64,000 nt of DNA from Bradyrhizobium betae (GTDB taxonomy: Bacteria; Pseudomonadota; Alphaproteobacteria; Rhizobiales; Xanthobacteraceae), in contig NZ_CP044543.1 in assembly GCF_008932115.1 (NCBI RefSeq), positions 4,470,501 to 4,534,500 of the forward strand. Reading direction: 5' to 3'. Positions 28,132 to 38,323 of the stretch are shown in pieces. Numbering within the stretch: position 1 is the stretch's first letter; each line of letters starts with the position of its first letter. Below the pieces are notes generated by a model. It did no database searches, was not told the DNA's origin, and saw only the letters and a program-made list of their open reading frames with translations. The translations under genes were made by a program, and so were the position numbers.

Positions 28132-30390
28132 ATGCATCACCAGACCACCAGCACCCGCGAATCCTTGTCCGCGCCCATCGGCGACGGCGAGCTGGCGCGT
28201 CTGGGTGGAATTGCGGGCATCCTAAGCCGCTCCGCCGACCCAGAGCGCATCGACTTCATGCGCGTGATCCCGGGTTGGGTGCTCCATGAGCGCTCTGAGC
28301 AGCCGGCGTGCGACGTTCCGGACGCGCAGCCGAGGAAGGTCTATGGCATCCTCTCGCGGAAGGCGGATACGGAGTCCCGCGAAGAGCCGGCGAAACTGCC
28401 GACCAGGCACAAGGCGCCGATGCCCGGCCTGCGCGGCCCCGGGTCAAAGTCGCTCAAGCGATCGACGTCCGAGTTCTCCGAAGGATTCGGACAGGTGGCC
28501 GAGACGCGCCGCTGCGACAGGATCAGGCGCGCCGCCCGGCGGGCGGAACACGAGCTCGAACTCGAGGCCGCGGCGCAGGCCTGCGGCATGACGCTGCGCG
28601 AGGCGCGGGCGAAGGAGCTGGCCGGAGCGCAGCGCGCCTGCGAGATCGAGTATGCAGGTGGACCGAAGGCGTCGGAGTACGATCACAAGCTCTGCGAGAA
28701 CGTCGAGAGGGCGCAGCATTTCGCGAAGATGCGCGCCGACGAGGCGACTCGTGACGATGGTAGCGTGTTCCGCTGGCCGGGCGGCATCGTCGTCGACGGC
28801 TGTTGGCGCGCCGCGTTCGAGAAGCGTGGACTCAAGAGCAGCGAGCATCCGCATTTCGAGCGCGTGGCCGCCTCCGCCGGCCGCCCGAACAAGAAGAACC
28901 TGCTCGCTGGCGACTCCAAAGGCGGCTGCTGGCGGCACGTCAAGAAGCTTTACGCTCTCGATCGCCTCTATCTCTACACCTGCGTCGTCTGCAAGGACAT
29001 GTGGCGATTGGATATCGACCGCGACTTCGAATCATTCCAGCACCTCTGCGCCTGGATCGAGTACATCGTCGAGGAGTACGACCTTCCTTGCCGGCCGCAC
29101 TTCTACAGCGCGATCCCGGACGAACGCCGGCCCGGCATGATCCTCCATCCGCACTTGTGGTTCCTGCTGCCGGAGGGCTGCGCGGTATGGCCGAATTCGC
29201 CGCCGCGCCAGCACGCCATGCTGAAGGCCGTCATCGAAGCGCTGGCGAAGGCCTTCGGCGCCGACAAGGGCGGCTGCACGCTGCCGCACATGGGCAAGAA
29301 CCCGCTGTCGCCGCTCTGCGAAGCGCACGTCATCGAACCAGAGCGCATGCCGACTTTGGGCGAGTGGTTCGAGGCTCTCGACTGCGAGTTCGTCCCGGAC
29401 TCCTCGCCGGCGTTGGCGCTGACCATCCAGACCGTTCTCGACGGCGCGTCCTGCCTCGGCGAGGAGTCGACTGGATGGTTCAAGGTCACGCAGGCCGTCG
29501 GTGGCCAGTACGGCCGTGAGATGTACAAGTCGGGCAAGGTCGACATTTCGAACGTGACCAGGTTCGCCAAGGCGATCCAGAAGGCCATCTCCGGTCCGTT
29601 GACGCAGGCGCTGCGTCCGACGGCAGGCAAGCAGGCCGCGACGCTGGCGAAGATGATCGAATCCGTCTCTGCCTACGTCGCCCGCACCTTCGACCCGGCG
29701 AAGTTCGACAAGAAGCGCCGCAACAAGGGAGCAGCCGCCCATCTGATACATCCAGGCATGACAAAGGAGGAGCGGGAGCAGGTCGGCGGCCGCTACGCGA
29801 CGACCGTTCGCATGGACAAGTCCATCGAGGCACTCGCCGAGGCGATCAGGTTGGATCTGCTCTGCGGCAGGTCGCCCACCATCGCGAGCGTCGCCGCCAA
29901 GGGCATCCGCTGCCTGAACACGGTGGCGCGCCACTTCGATTCCGCCTATGCCATTGCAAAGTCTCGGATTCCGGAGATCCAGGTCTCCATGTCATTCAGG
30001 GGTCTGTTTTGGGGTAGGCCTGCTCTTCCTGCCCTCAAGGCCTTCCCCGGCCCGGCCGCCGCCGTCGTCGCCTCGTCGGCTTCGCCCCTGAATTCGTACC
30101 CGCCGGAGGCGGGCGACCCGGCAAATCCGGCCAACCCCCTCATCTTCGAACCTGTCGACTACACCGGGACGGATCCGGCCGACCTCGACGATCCAGACGA
30201 CTTCATCGCCGATGCGCTTCGCCGGGTCGAGCATGCCCGGATCCATGCCCCAGCATCGGTGAACTCGCTGCGCGGAGCTCGTCGCCGGCAAATCCGGACC
30301 AACGCTTCGCCTGTCCCTGTCGGCGCCGCCTTCGCAGCGTTCAGGGCTGCCGGCATTCGGTCCGTCTATCCTACGAAGCGCGCGGCCTGA
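28132..30390 (+). CDS. primase-replicase-like protein (possible plasmid/element Rep)
   Basis: A 752-residue protein. The central part holds motifs suggestive of archaeo-eukaryotic-type primases and ColE2-like replicases: WRLDIDRDF (DxD, near 292), MILHPHLWFLLP (near 338) and GKNPLSPLC (near 389, like the KNP block of replicases). Residues 1-250 are basic and helical; the last ~120 are Pro/Ala/Asp-rich. The HPH could instead belong to an HUH-type initiator, but the preceding DID and following KNP fit the primase reading better. ATG 28132 is chosen because earlier in-frame sequence has no helical character. Likely initiates replication of an integrated element. Confidence 0.5.
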   Translation: MHHQTTSTRESLSAPIGDGELARLGGIAGILSRSADPERIDFMRVIPGWVLHERSEQPACDVPDAQPRKVYGILSRKADTESREEPAKLPTRHKAPMPGLRGPGSKSLKRSTSEFSEGFGQVAETRRCDRIRRAARRAEHELELEAAAQACGMTLREARAKELAGAQRACEIEYAGGPKASEYDHKLCENVERAQHFAKMRADEATRDDGSVFRWPGGIVVDGCWRAAFEKRGLKSSEHPHFERVAASAGRPNKKNLLAGDSKGGCWRHVKKLYALDRLYLYTCVVCKDMWRLDIDRDFESFQHLCAWIEYIVEEYDLPCRPHFYSAIPDERRPGMILHPHLWFLLPEGCAVWPNSPPRQHAMLKAVIEALAKAFGADKGGCTLPHMGKNPLSPLCEAHVIEPERMPTLGEWFEALDCEFVPDSSPALALTIQTVLDGASCLGEESTGWFKVTQAVGGQYGREMYKSGKVDISNVTRFAKAIQKAISGPLTQALRPTAGKQAATLAKMIESVSAYVARTFDPAKFDKKRRNKGAAAHLIHPGMTKEEREQVGGRYATTVRMDKSIEALAEAIRLDLLCGRSPTIASVAAKGIRCLNTVARHFDSAYAIAKSRIPEIQVSMSFRGLFWGRPALPALKAFPGPAAAVVASSASPLNSYPPEAGDPANPANPLIFEPVDYTGTDPADLDDPDDFIADALRRVEHARIHAPASVNSLRGARRRQIRTNASPVPVGAAFAAFRAAGIRSVYPTKRAA

Positions 30391-30653
30391 TCGCCGCAGG
30401 CCACCGCGTCCCGGGGCGAAAGCCGACAAGCCGGCAACCGCCGGCCACTCTCAGAATCCTTCTCTTCGCTGTCCTCAACCGCCGCCGCAGGCCCTCAGTC
30501 ATCGGTCACGAAGCATCGTGGGCTCGGACGCGCAGCCTGTGGCGCCGTCGTCAGGGAGCCGGGCCGCATCGCTCTCCTTGGGAGTTGCCGGCCCAGCCCG
30601 TAGAATCCCAGGTCAGATGGCCGGTCACCCCGGCGATGACGTGAGAGGCAACG
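30391..30653. other. intergenic, nothing recognised
   Basis: A 263-base non-coding stretch between the replicase-like gene and the next small gene. GAGAGGCAACG directly before 30654 is the ribosome site of that gene. No other structure was recognised. Confidence 0.4.
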
Positions 30654-31145
30654 ATGACGACCAAGCTGACGAGACCGCCGACCCGGGAGGAGCAGAGTCG
30701 AATCGATCACATCGACTCCGTGACGCGGAGCTTTTTTGGCCGGGATCCGGACAGCACCCCAAAAGGCGGATTCCTGTCGAAGAAGCGTGGCCGCGTGCAT
30801 CCCGCCGTCGTCCGCGCGCAAACGAGGCTGCGGACGGCGCGCTGGCGCATGGAGCGTGAACGTCGCAAGCGGCCGACGGCGACGCAGGTGGGCCTGGCCC
30901 TGGTCGAGTCACTGGTGACCGCCGACCTCGAAGCCATGTTGGACCGCGCAAATCCCGACTTCATGCTCGTGCAACGCACGTTACTCGCTCTCGAGGCGCG
31001 TGGATTCGATCTCGCGGAAACGAAGGCAATGCTGCGCAAGCTGCGCAACCGCTACGTTGATCCGGCCGACCGTCAGGGCGAAGCGACGGAATCCACCGGC
31101 ACGCCGATCTGGCCGAAGTCGTGGGGGCCGGCGCCGATCTTCTGA
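30654..31145 (+). CDS. hypothetical basic protein
   Basis: A 163-residue protein, very basic in its first 80 residues (SKKRGRVHPAVVRAQTRLRT, RMERERRKR), with helices in the second half (FDLAETKAMLRKLRNRY). It may bind nucleic acid. It lies between the replicase-like gene and the helicase locus; no family recognised. Confidence 0.55.
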   Translation: MTTKLTRPPTREEQSRIDHIDSVTRSFFGRDPDSTPKGGFLSKKRGRVHPAVVRAQTRLRTARWRMERERRKRPTATQVGLALVESLVTADLEAMLDRANPDFMLVQRTLLALEARGFDLAETKAMLRKLRNRYVDPADRQGEATESTGTPIWPKSWGPAPIF

Positions 31146-31315
31146 GGTCTGGCCCTGATCGTACGGGAGTTGGCACTTGGAGTTGGTGCCCAAGTTCCGC
31201 CGACAATTGGGGGGGAAACTGGCCGCTCAGCCTTTTGGAGCGCTTGCCGCGGCTCGCAACCAATGCGACGATTCAGGCAGTCGCACAACGCACGGGCAGG
31301 GTCAGAGTCAGGGTA

Positions 31316-31513
31316 ATGGCGGATCGGAAAGCGGCCACCAGGGGCAGAAAGCCTCCGGCGGGCGAGAGGCGTCAGTTTTTGACGAGCATAAATCGGGAGG
31401 TCGTTCGCCGGATCAAGTCCGCGGCCGCGCTGCGTGACATTACCGCTTCACTGCTCACGGGACAGATTTCCAGAGGGTGGCTCGACCGGCACCAGGACGG
31501 GAAGAAGGCATGA
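31316..31513 (+). CDS. short basic protein coupled to the helicase gene
   Basis: A 65-residue protein from ATG 31316. A Lys/Arg-rich start is followed by RRQFLTSINREVVRRIKSAA and RDITASLLTGQISRGWLDR, a pattern like a ribbon-helix-helix fold. Its stop overlaps the helicase start (ATGA at 31510-31513), so the two are translationally coupled. It may be a regulator or partner of the helicase. Confidence 0.55.
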   Translation: MADRKAATRGRKPPAGERRQFLTSINREVVRRIKSAAALRDITASLLTGQISRGWLDRHQDGKKA

Positions 31514-34500
31514 ACGTCTTCGATCTCAGCCGCAATCTGGTGGAGGAGTACGCGCGGTTCTCACGTTCGTTCACCAAGATCAAAGCCGCGGACATCAAGA
31601 GCCAGCTCGACGCTCAATATGATTCCGGTCAGTTCTGGCCGGAGCCGATCGTACAGATCAACCCGAAGTTCCGGATCGAGGGCAGCATCCATGCCTTCGT
31701 CGAGCAAAAACTGCTGCATCCGGGTTGCGATGTCGTCTTCAAGGATTGGGCGTTGCGGAAGCACCAGGCCGAATCCATCGTGATGGATCACGACGGCAAG
31801 AGCTTCGTCGTCACGACGGGCACCGGCTCCGGCAAGTCCCTGTGCTACTTCATTCCGATCATCAACGCCGCCCTCAAGGCCCGCGCGACCGACGAGCGCC
31901 CCCGCACGCGGGCGATCGTCGTGTACCCGATGAACGCGCTCGCCAACAGCCAGCTGGGCGAACTCGACAAGTATTTCAAGGATGTCGCTGCCGATCATCG
32001 GGTGACCTATGCCCGCTATACCGGTCAGGAGACCGACGCCGAGCGCCAGGCGGTGGCCGACAATCCACCGGACATCATCCTTACCAACTTCATGATGCTG
32101 GAGCTCCTGCTCACCCGGCAGGACGAGCTGGACCGGAAGGTCGTCGGCAACTGCGAGGGGCTGGACTATCTCGTCCTCGACGAGATCCACACCTATCGCG
32201 GCAGGCAGGGCGCCGACGTCGCGATGCTGGTCCGACGCGCCAAGGATCGCCTCGCCGGCGGCAAGAGGCTGACCTGCATCGGCACGTCCGCGACCATGAC
32301 GAGCGACGCCGGCGAGCAGGGCAACGAGACCGTCGCGAGAGTGGCCAGCGAACTCTTCGCGACTCCGATCACCAAGGACTGCGTGATCAACGAGACGCTC
32401 AAGAGGGTCACGAAGGTCGACGAGACCTGGGAGTCCGTAAAGCCCGCCCTCGCGAAAGCCGTCAACGCCGGCGTTCCAGGCAACGCCTCGAACGCGGTTC
32501 TGGCGGCCCATCCGCTTTCGATCTGGGCCGAAACCCGGCTCGGCATCGTGCCGGAAACTCCGGGCGGCCGCTGGGTCCGGGCCCGTCCCCTTTCTCTGAG
32601 CGATGCGGCGGTCGAGCTGTCGAAGGACGCCGGCACTTCGCCCCAGGCATGCCGCAGCGCGCTCGAGCAGCTTTTCCTCGTCGCCAGTAAGTCCGAGAAG
32701 GCGCGCACGGGCCGGGGATCGGACGATCCGTTCTTCGGCGTCCGCCTTCATCAATTCATCTCGGGCGCCGGCCGCGCCTATGCGACCGTCGAGCCGCCGG
32801 GGCAGCGCAAGGTGGTGTTCGACGGACAACGGTACCTGCCGGGCTCCGCAGGCGAGAAGGCGCTGTTCGCGCTCCACTTCTGTCACAACTGCGGTCAGGA
32901 GCATCATCCGGTCTGGCTCAAGAGCGAGAACGATTCCAAGACGCTGGAGCAGCGAGACATCGAGGACCGGCCCCCGGCCGGCAACCGGACCGACGCGCAG
33001 GGACGCGTCTACGGGTTCTTCATGCCGACTCCGCCGACCGGCATCGATTTCAAGGGCGACCCCGACGATTATCCGGACAACTGGGTGGAGCAGGCGAGGG
33101 ACGGCACGCCACGCCTCATTGCCCGATATCGCCCATTTCAACTGGAAAGCCTCTCTGTTCGTCCGGACGGAAGCACCGCGAGCGGCGTGCAGGGGTGGTT
33201 TCAGCCGGAGCGCTTCCGCTTCTGCGCGGCCTGTGGCGAGACGACGGGCGGGCGGGGGTCCGACACGTACCGCCTCGCCGGCCTGACGGCGGAAGGCCGA
33301 AGCTCCGCGACGACGATCATCATCGCTTCGATCCTGAAGTGGATGCACGATCAGAACAACTCGATTGACGAGCTGAAGCGCAAGATACTCGGGTTCACCG
33401 ACAACCGGCAGGATGGCGCGCTGCAGGCGGGCCACTTCAACGACTTCGTGTTCGTGTCGCTGCTTCGCGCCGCCATGATCTCGGCGCTCCGCAAGGCCGG
33501 CGACGACGGCCTCGAAGACGACCTCATGGGGCGTTCGCTGCAGCGCGCCCTCGGGTTCGACCAGAACAATCCCGACACCTACGCGGAGTGGCTGGCCAAT
33601 CCAAGCAGCGAGGGATCGACGCTCAACGACGCCGAACGCGCGGTTCGCGACGTGCTGGCTCACCGCATCTGGGTCGACCAGGCGAGGACGTGGCGCGTCA
33701 CGAACCCCAATCTCGAGCGGCTCGGCCTGATGCGCGTCGAGTACAAGGGACTCGACGCGCTCTGCCGCAACGAGGAGAAGTTCAAGGATTCGCACCCGAT
33801 CCTGCGGAACGCCACGCCGGACCGCCGCAGGCGCGCGTTCACGGTGCTGCTCGATCACATGCGGAAGTCGCTCGCCGTCGCGACCGACAGCCTCGATCAG
33901 TCTTCCATCGAAGCCCTGCAGCGCCGCTCCGGACTTCTGAAGGCGCCCTGGACGCTTTCGGACGAGCGGCCCCGGATCGGCGCGGCCTTGATGCTGGGGC
34001 GGTCCCAACGTGCGCAGATCCCGGCGGACGAGGAGATCCTGCGCGTCCGCGGCGGACCGACCAGCGCGCTCGGACGATTGCTCTCCGACTTCGCGATCTG
34101 GGGCACGCGCCTCACCGCTGCCGACTATAGGACGGTCGTGTTCGACATGCTGCGCGCCGCCGAGAACCAGATCGTCCGCAAACGTCCGATGTTCATGGGC
34201 GAGCGCATCGACAATTGGGACATCTACGGCAACGCGGTGGTCTTCAAGCTCGGCGACGGCGTTCCTCCGGACGAGCGAGAGCCCAACCCGTTCTTTCTGG
34301 AGTTCTACCAGGCGTTGGCTGCCATGATCGACGGCAGAAACCGCGCCGTGTTCTCCTTCGAGGCGCGCGAACACACCGCGCAAGTCGACAACAAGACGCG
34401 CCAGCTCCGCGAGGCGCGCTTCCGATGGCGAGACCCGGACAAGAAGCGCCTGAAGGAAGCGGAATTCCAGGAGAAGTTCCAAGAGGTCGCCGACACCGAA

Positions 34501-36756
34501 AGCTTCCTCCCTGTGCTCGTCTGTTCGCCGACCATGGAGCTCGGCGTCGACATCGCCGATCTCGACGCCGTCTACTTGCGCAACGTTCCGCCGACCCCGG
34601 CGAACTACGCGCAGCGCAGCGGCCGTGCCGGCCGCGGCGGTCAACCCGCGCTCATCGTCACCTACTGCGCCGCCCAGAGTCCCCACGACCAGTATTTCTT
34701 CCGGGATCCGGCGGCCGTGGTGAAGGGTCACGTCAGGCCGCCGACGATCGACCTCACCAACCAAGATCTGGTCGAAAGCCACCTGCAGGCGATCTGGCTG
34801 ACCGAAACGCGGGCCATCCTGAACGCGCAGATCGCGCAGGTCGTGGACCTCGGGACCGAGGACAGGAAACTCGCGGGCGAGATCGCCGCGAAGATCGGCG
34901 ATGCGGAGGCCGGAGAACGCGCACTCGGCCGCATCACAGGGATCCTGAAGGGCCTTTTCGAAGGCACGAAGCGCAATCCCGCTTGGCTCGGCGATCTGCC
35001 GACCTACGCCCAGAGCATCGTCGGTCGCTCACCCGGGCGCTTTGACGAAGCCTTCGGCCGCTGGCGGAATCTGCTCGCATCCGCGGAGAAGCAGTACCGG
35101 GAAGCCAACGAGACGTTCACGCGGCACGGTGCCACGCGCGAGGAGCACCGGATGGCGGAGCGGCTGCGCGACCTCGCCGGAGCGCAGATCAAGCTGCTGC
35201 GCGACGGCTCGGAGTCGTATCAGTCGGACTACTACACGTACCGATACCTCGCGACGGAAGGGTTCCTGCCCGGTTACAACTTCCCCCGGCTGCCTCTCAC
35301 GGCCTACGTCACCTCCGGATCGAACCGCCGAAACCAGTCGGTGATCCAGAGACCGCGCTTCCTCGCCATCAGCGAATTCGGCCCGAGAAGTCTCGTCTAC
35401 CACGAGGGCCGCACGCACCGCGTCGTCCGCGTGCTGCTCAACGCCGGCATGAACACCGGTAGCGGCGACCTGACCACGCAGCGGTTCTTCGTCTGCGGCG
35501 CGTGCGGAGCATCCCATCAGGCCCCCAAGCCCGAGTTCTGCCACGTCTGCAACGCGGCTCTGGCCGGCTGCGAGGAAATCCCCCACTGCTACAAGATCGA
35601 GAACGTCCAGACCGCGCCGGCCGCCCGCGTCACTGCAAACGACGAGGAGCGCCAGCGGCAAGGATTCGAGATCCGGACCGGATTCCAGTGGCCGCAGCGG
35701 CACAACGGCAGGCTGGACGTCAAGAACGCCGTGCTCGAGGACGACGAGGGCGTCATCGCCTCGCTCACCTTCGCGCCGGCTACACCCATCAAGCGCTTCA
35801 ACGTCGGACTTCGCCGGCGCGATCCGCAGGCGGGCCTCGGCTTCAACATCAACCCGCGGAACGGCTACTGGGAGCGCGCCCCCGACGACGACGACGCGGA
35901 CGCTCCGGCGGATCCGACCCGCGTCGTCCCGCAGCCGATCGTCCCGTACGTCGAGGACCGCAAGAACGCGCTCCTGCTGCGGTTCGGCGGCGAGACGCGC
36001 GACGCGACCGAGATGGCCGACCTCCAGTACGCGATCCTCCGCGGGCTCGAGATGACGTTCCAACTGGAGGAGGGCGAACTGCTCGGTGAGGCGCTTCCCT
36101 CGCGGGGGGACCGTCGCGCCATTCTCATCTACGAAGCCGCCGAGGGAGGGGCCGGCGTCCTCGGGCGCATCGTGGAGGACGCGCGCGCGTTCGCTCAGGT
36201 CATCGCGGAGGCTATCAGGATCTGTCATTTCGATCAGCGGCGCTTCGCCTGCACGCCGGCGGAAAAGGACCTGCACGACGTGGAGGGCGCCGCCTGCGTC
36301 GCCGGCTGCTATCGCTGCCTCCTGTCCTACTACAATCAGATCGATCACGAAGCGATCGACCGGCGAAATCCGGAGTTCAAGAGAACGCTGGCCAGGCTCG
36401 CACGCTGCAGGATGAGGATCGAGGATCCGGCAGCGCCGTCGGAGGCCAGGCCCGAGTTCGTGGACCGGTTTCACGCGGCCATCGTCGCGCACGGGATCCA
36501 GCCGTTCGACGCCAAGCCGTTGACGGTCGACGGCGCGACCCTGCCTTTCATCTGGCGCTCCGGACGCGTCGTCGCGGTCTACGACGACGAGCTTCCGACG
36601 CTTGCCGACGCCTTGCAGGATCTGTCTCTGGCCGTGGTGCCCTTGCCGAGGGGCAGGGAGCCTGCTCGAACTTGCTCCGGAGATCGACGACCGCGCGACC
36701 AAGTTCTACTTCGCCAACGGCGTCGGCGACACCCGCGAGAGCGAAACGGCGACTAA
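31510..36756 (+). CDS. large DEAD/DEAH helicase with DUF1998 (DruE / DrmA-DrmB-like), C-terminus disrupted
   Basis: A ~1748-residue protein from ATG 31510. Walker A TGTGSGKS (103-110), DEIH (224-227), SAT in CIGTSATM (near 260), motif VI QRSGRAGRGG (near 1035). CxxC pairs occur in CHNCGQEHHPVW and CAACGETTGG. A C-terminal zinc-binding DUF1998 (MrfA-like) region has CGACGASH, CHVCNAAL and GCYRCLLSYYNQIDH. This architecture is found in Druantia DruE and, split in two, in DISARM DrmA and DrmB. The last ~30 codons (after VVPLPRG, about 36660) are out of character, where the frame meets methylase sequence in another frame. Confidence 0.8.
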   Translation: MNVFDLSRNLVEEYARFSRSFTKIKAADIKSQLDAQYDSGQFWPEPIVQINPKFRIEGSIHAFVEQKLLHPGCDVVFKDWALRKHQAESIVMDHDGKSFVVTTGTGSGKSLCYFIPIINAALKARATDERPRTRAIVVYPMNALANSQLGELDKYFKDVAADHRVTYARYTGQETDAERQAVADNPPDIILTNFMMLELLLTRQDELDRKVVGNCEGLDYLVLDEIHTYRGRQGADVAMLVRRAKDRLAGGKRLTCIGTSATMTSDAGEQGNETVARVASELFATPITKDCVINETLKRVTKVDETWESVKPALAKAVNAGVPGNASNAVLAAHPLSIWAETRLGIVPETPGGRWVRARPLSLSDAAVELSKDAGTSPQACRSALEQLFLVASKSEKARTGRGSDDPFFGVRLHQFISGAGRAYATVEPPGQRKVVFDGQRYLPGSAGEKALFALHFCHNCGQEHHPVWLKSENDSKTLEQRDIEDRPPAGNRTDAQGRVYGFFMPTPPTGIDFKGDPDDYPDNWVEQARDGTPRLIARYRPFQLESLSVRPDGSTASGVQGWFQPERFRFCAACGETTGGRGSDTYRLAGLTAEGRSSATTIIIASILKWMHDQNNSIDELKRKILGFTDNRQDGALQAGHFNDFVFVSLLRAAMISALRKAGDDGLEDDLMGRSLQRALGFDQNNPDTYAEWLANPSSEGSTLNDAERAVRDVLAHRIWVDQARTWRVTNPNLERLGLMRVEYKGLDALCRNEEKFKDSHPILRNATPDRRRRAFTVLLDHMRKSLAVATDSLDQSSIEALQRRSGLLKAPWTLSDERPRIGAALMLGRSQRAQIPADEEILRVRGGPTSALGRLLSDFAIWGTRLTAADYRTVVFDMLRAAENQIVRKRPMFMGERIDNWDIYGNAVVFKLGDGVPPDEREPNPFFLEFYQALAAMIDGRNRAVFSFEAREHTAQVDNKTRQLREARFRWRDPDKKRLKEAEFQEKFQEVADTESFLPVLVCSPTMELGVDIADLDAVYLRNVPPTPANYAQRSGRAGRGGQPALIVTYCAAQSPHDQYFFRDPAAVVKGHVRPPTIDLTNQDLVESHLQAIWLTETRAILNAQIAQVVDLGTEDRKLAGEIAAKIGDAEAGERALGRITGILKGLFEGTKRNPAWLGDLPTYAQSIVGRSPGRFDEAFGRWRNLLASAEKQYREANETFTRHGATREEHRMAERLRDLAGAQIKLLRDGSESYQSDYYTYRYLATEGFLPGYNFPRLPLTAYVTSGSNRRNQSVIQRPRFLAISEFGPRSLVYHEGRTHRVVRVLLNAGMNTGSGDLTTQRFFVCGACGASHQAPKPEFCHVCNAALAGCEEIPHCYKIENVQTAPAARVTANDEERQRQGFEIRTGFQWPQRHNGRLDVKNAVLEDDEGVIASLTFAPATPIKRFNVGLRRRDPQAGLGFNINPRNGYWERAPDDDDADAPADPTRVVPQPIVPYVEDRKNALLLRFGGETRDATEMADLQYAILRGLEMTFQLEEGELLGEALPSRGDRRAILIYEAAEGGAGVLGRIVEDARAFAQVIAEAIRICHFDQRRFACTPAEKDLHDVEGAACVAGCYRCLLSYYNQIDHEAIDRRNPEFKRTLARLARCRMRIEDPAAPSEARPEFVDRFHAAIVAHGIQPFDAKPLTVDGATLPFIWRSGRVVAVYDDELPTLADALQDLSLAVVPLPRGREPARTCSGDRRPRDQVLLRQRRRRHPRERNGD

Positions 36757-38224
36757 CAGCGGACATTCGCGGAAGACGACCAGCAGCTACTACACGAAGG
36801 ACTCCCTCGTCGAATTCCTGCTCGATTCCGCTCTTGATCCCGTGATCGAAAAGACGGTGGCGGAAAACCCGGGCAATCCAGACGCGCTCCTACGGCTGAC
36901 GGCGATCGACCCGGCGTGCGGATCCGGACACTTCATCCTCGGCGCCGCGCGCCGCATCGCGCAGCGGCTTGCCGACCTGAGAAATCCAGGAGCGGCGTCG
37001 ATCGCGGAATACCGACACGCGCTCCGCGAGGTCGTTTCTCATTGCATCTACGGCGTGGACCAGAACGAATTGGCCGTGGAGCTCTGCCGCGTGGCGCTTT
37101 GGATCGAAGCGGTCGAGCCGGGCATGCCGCTGTCGTTTCTCGACGCCAAGATCCGCCACGGCAACAGCCTCGTCGGGATTTCCGACTTCTCGATGTTGTC
37201 CAAGGGCATTCCGGACGACGCATACGCCGCTCTGGATGGCGACGACAAGGACGCCTGCAAATTCTACAGGTCCCTCAACAGGGCGCAACGCGAAGGATCC
37301 AAGAAGTCCGGTCGACAGAACCAGTTCTCGTTCGCGGCCGCCCCGCCCGAATTGGCCGACGCGGTGCTGGTCCTCGACAGCATGCCCGAGAACACAGTCG
37401 AAGACGTTCGAGCGAAACAGCAGGCTCTCGAAGCCATCAAGGATGGGCCGTTGTGGCAGCGATTGAGTGTCGCTTGCGATCTGTTCGTCGCCGCATTCTT
37501 TGCGAAAAAGGACGGTCCCGTATGGTCGAGGCGTTCGACTATCGCGCGAAGGAATACGTCTCCGGACGCCGCCGCTCCGCGGTCTGGCGCGAACTTGTCT
37601 TCGGTTCGGAGGAGAAGCGCCTTGCCCCGCAGTGGCGCATCAACGAAGAGGATATTCCATCTCGCACCGGCGACCAATGGAGACGTTTCCGATTGGGCTT
37701 CTGTGACGTAGGCGGCGTCACCAACCAGCGCTACCTGATGGCGTCGTTCATTCCGCCCGACGTCATCTGTGGCCACTCCGTTCCGACGATCGCCTTTGAT
37801 CCCGTGGATGTCCGGTTGATGGCGTTGTGGCTGGGCGTTGCGAACTCCTTTGCCGCCGACTATCTCGCCCGACGAAAGGGAGCCCTGCATCTCACGTTCA
37901 CGATCATGGACAGTTTGCCGCTGCCGGTCTTGTACGATGAGAACTCTCCGGTTAATCGGGCGATCGCATTGCGCGCGCTTCGGCTTGGCGCCGTCGGCAA
38001 CGAGATGGACTCGCTTTGGGAGGAGGGCCGTCGCCTGCTCGAGATCGGCGAGACCGAAACGCGGGCGGACGATCCGCAGGCCCGCGCTCGGGCTCCAGGT
38101 CGTGATCGAAGATTATGTTCACTCGCGGATCAAACTTCCCGCGCTGATCGGGATGCGCCTGGGCTGCCTTGCGCTGGTGGTGGCAGGACTCGTGGCGACG
38201 CTGAAGGTCGCCTTTGGGACTTGA
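36658..38224 (+). pseudogene. N6-adenine DNA methylase (Eco57I/PglX-like), deleted and frameshifted
   Basis: Three pieces remain. In one frame to about 37520: SSYYTKDSLVEFLLDSALDP, motif I DPACGSGHFILGAARRIA and GVDQNELAVELCRVALWIE. In a second frame from about 37530: AFDYRAKEYVSGRRR, then a target-recognition-like end (RYLMASFIPPDVICGHS, ARRKGALHLTFTIMDSLPLP). The catalytic NPPF/Y motif normally between them is missing. The N-terminal few hundred residues are also gone, and the frame is lost again near 38080. The enzyme cannot be active. Confidence 0.75.
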
Positions 38225-38323
38225 GATGAGCCGGATCGCGCATTTTAGACAGATATCGGCGGACACTTTGACAGGAATGCGGATCAACCACGTTAAAGTC
38301 CACCATAGGAGCATCAGTCTTCA

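Noticed and set aside
31561..34782. 1073-codon minus-strand open frame
   Set aside because: It is antisense to the helicase, has no recognisable domain, and arises from high-GC codon use on the true strand.
36916..37520. Frame 1 upstream of the methylase C-terminal piece
   Set aside because: Arg/Gly-rich shadow of the motif-I frame; only the part after about 37530 is methylase-like.
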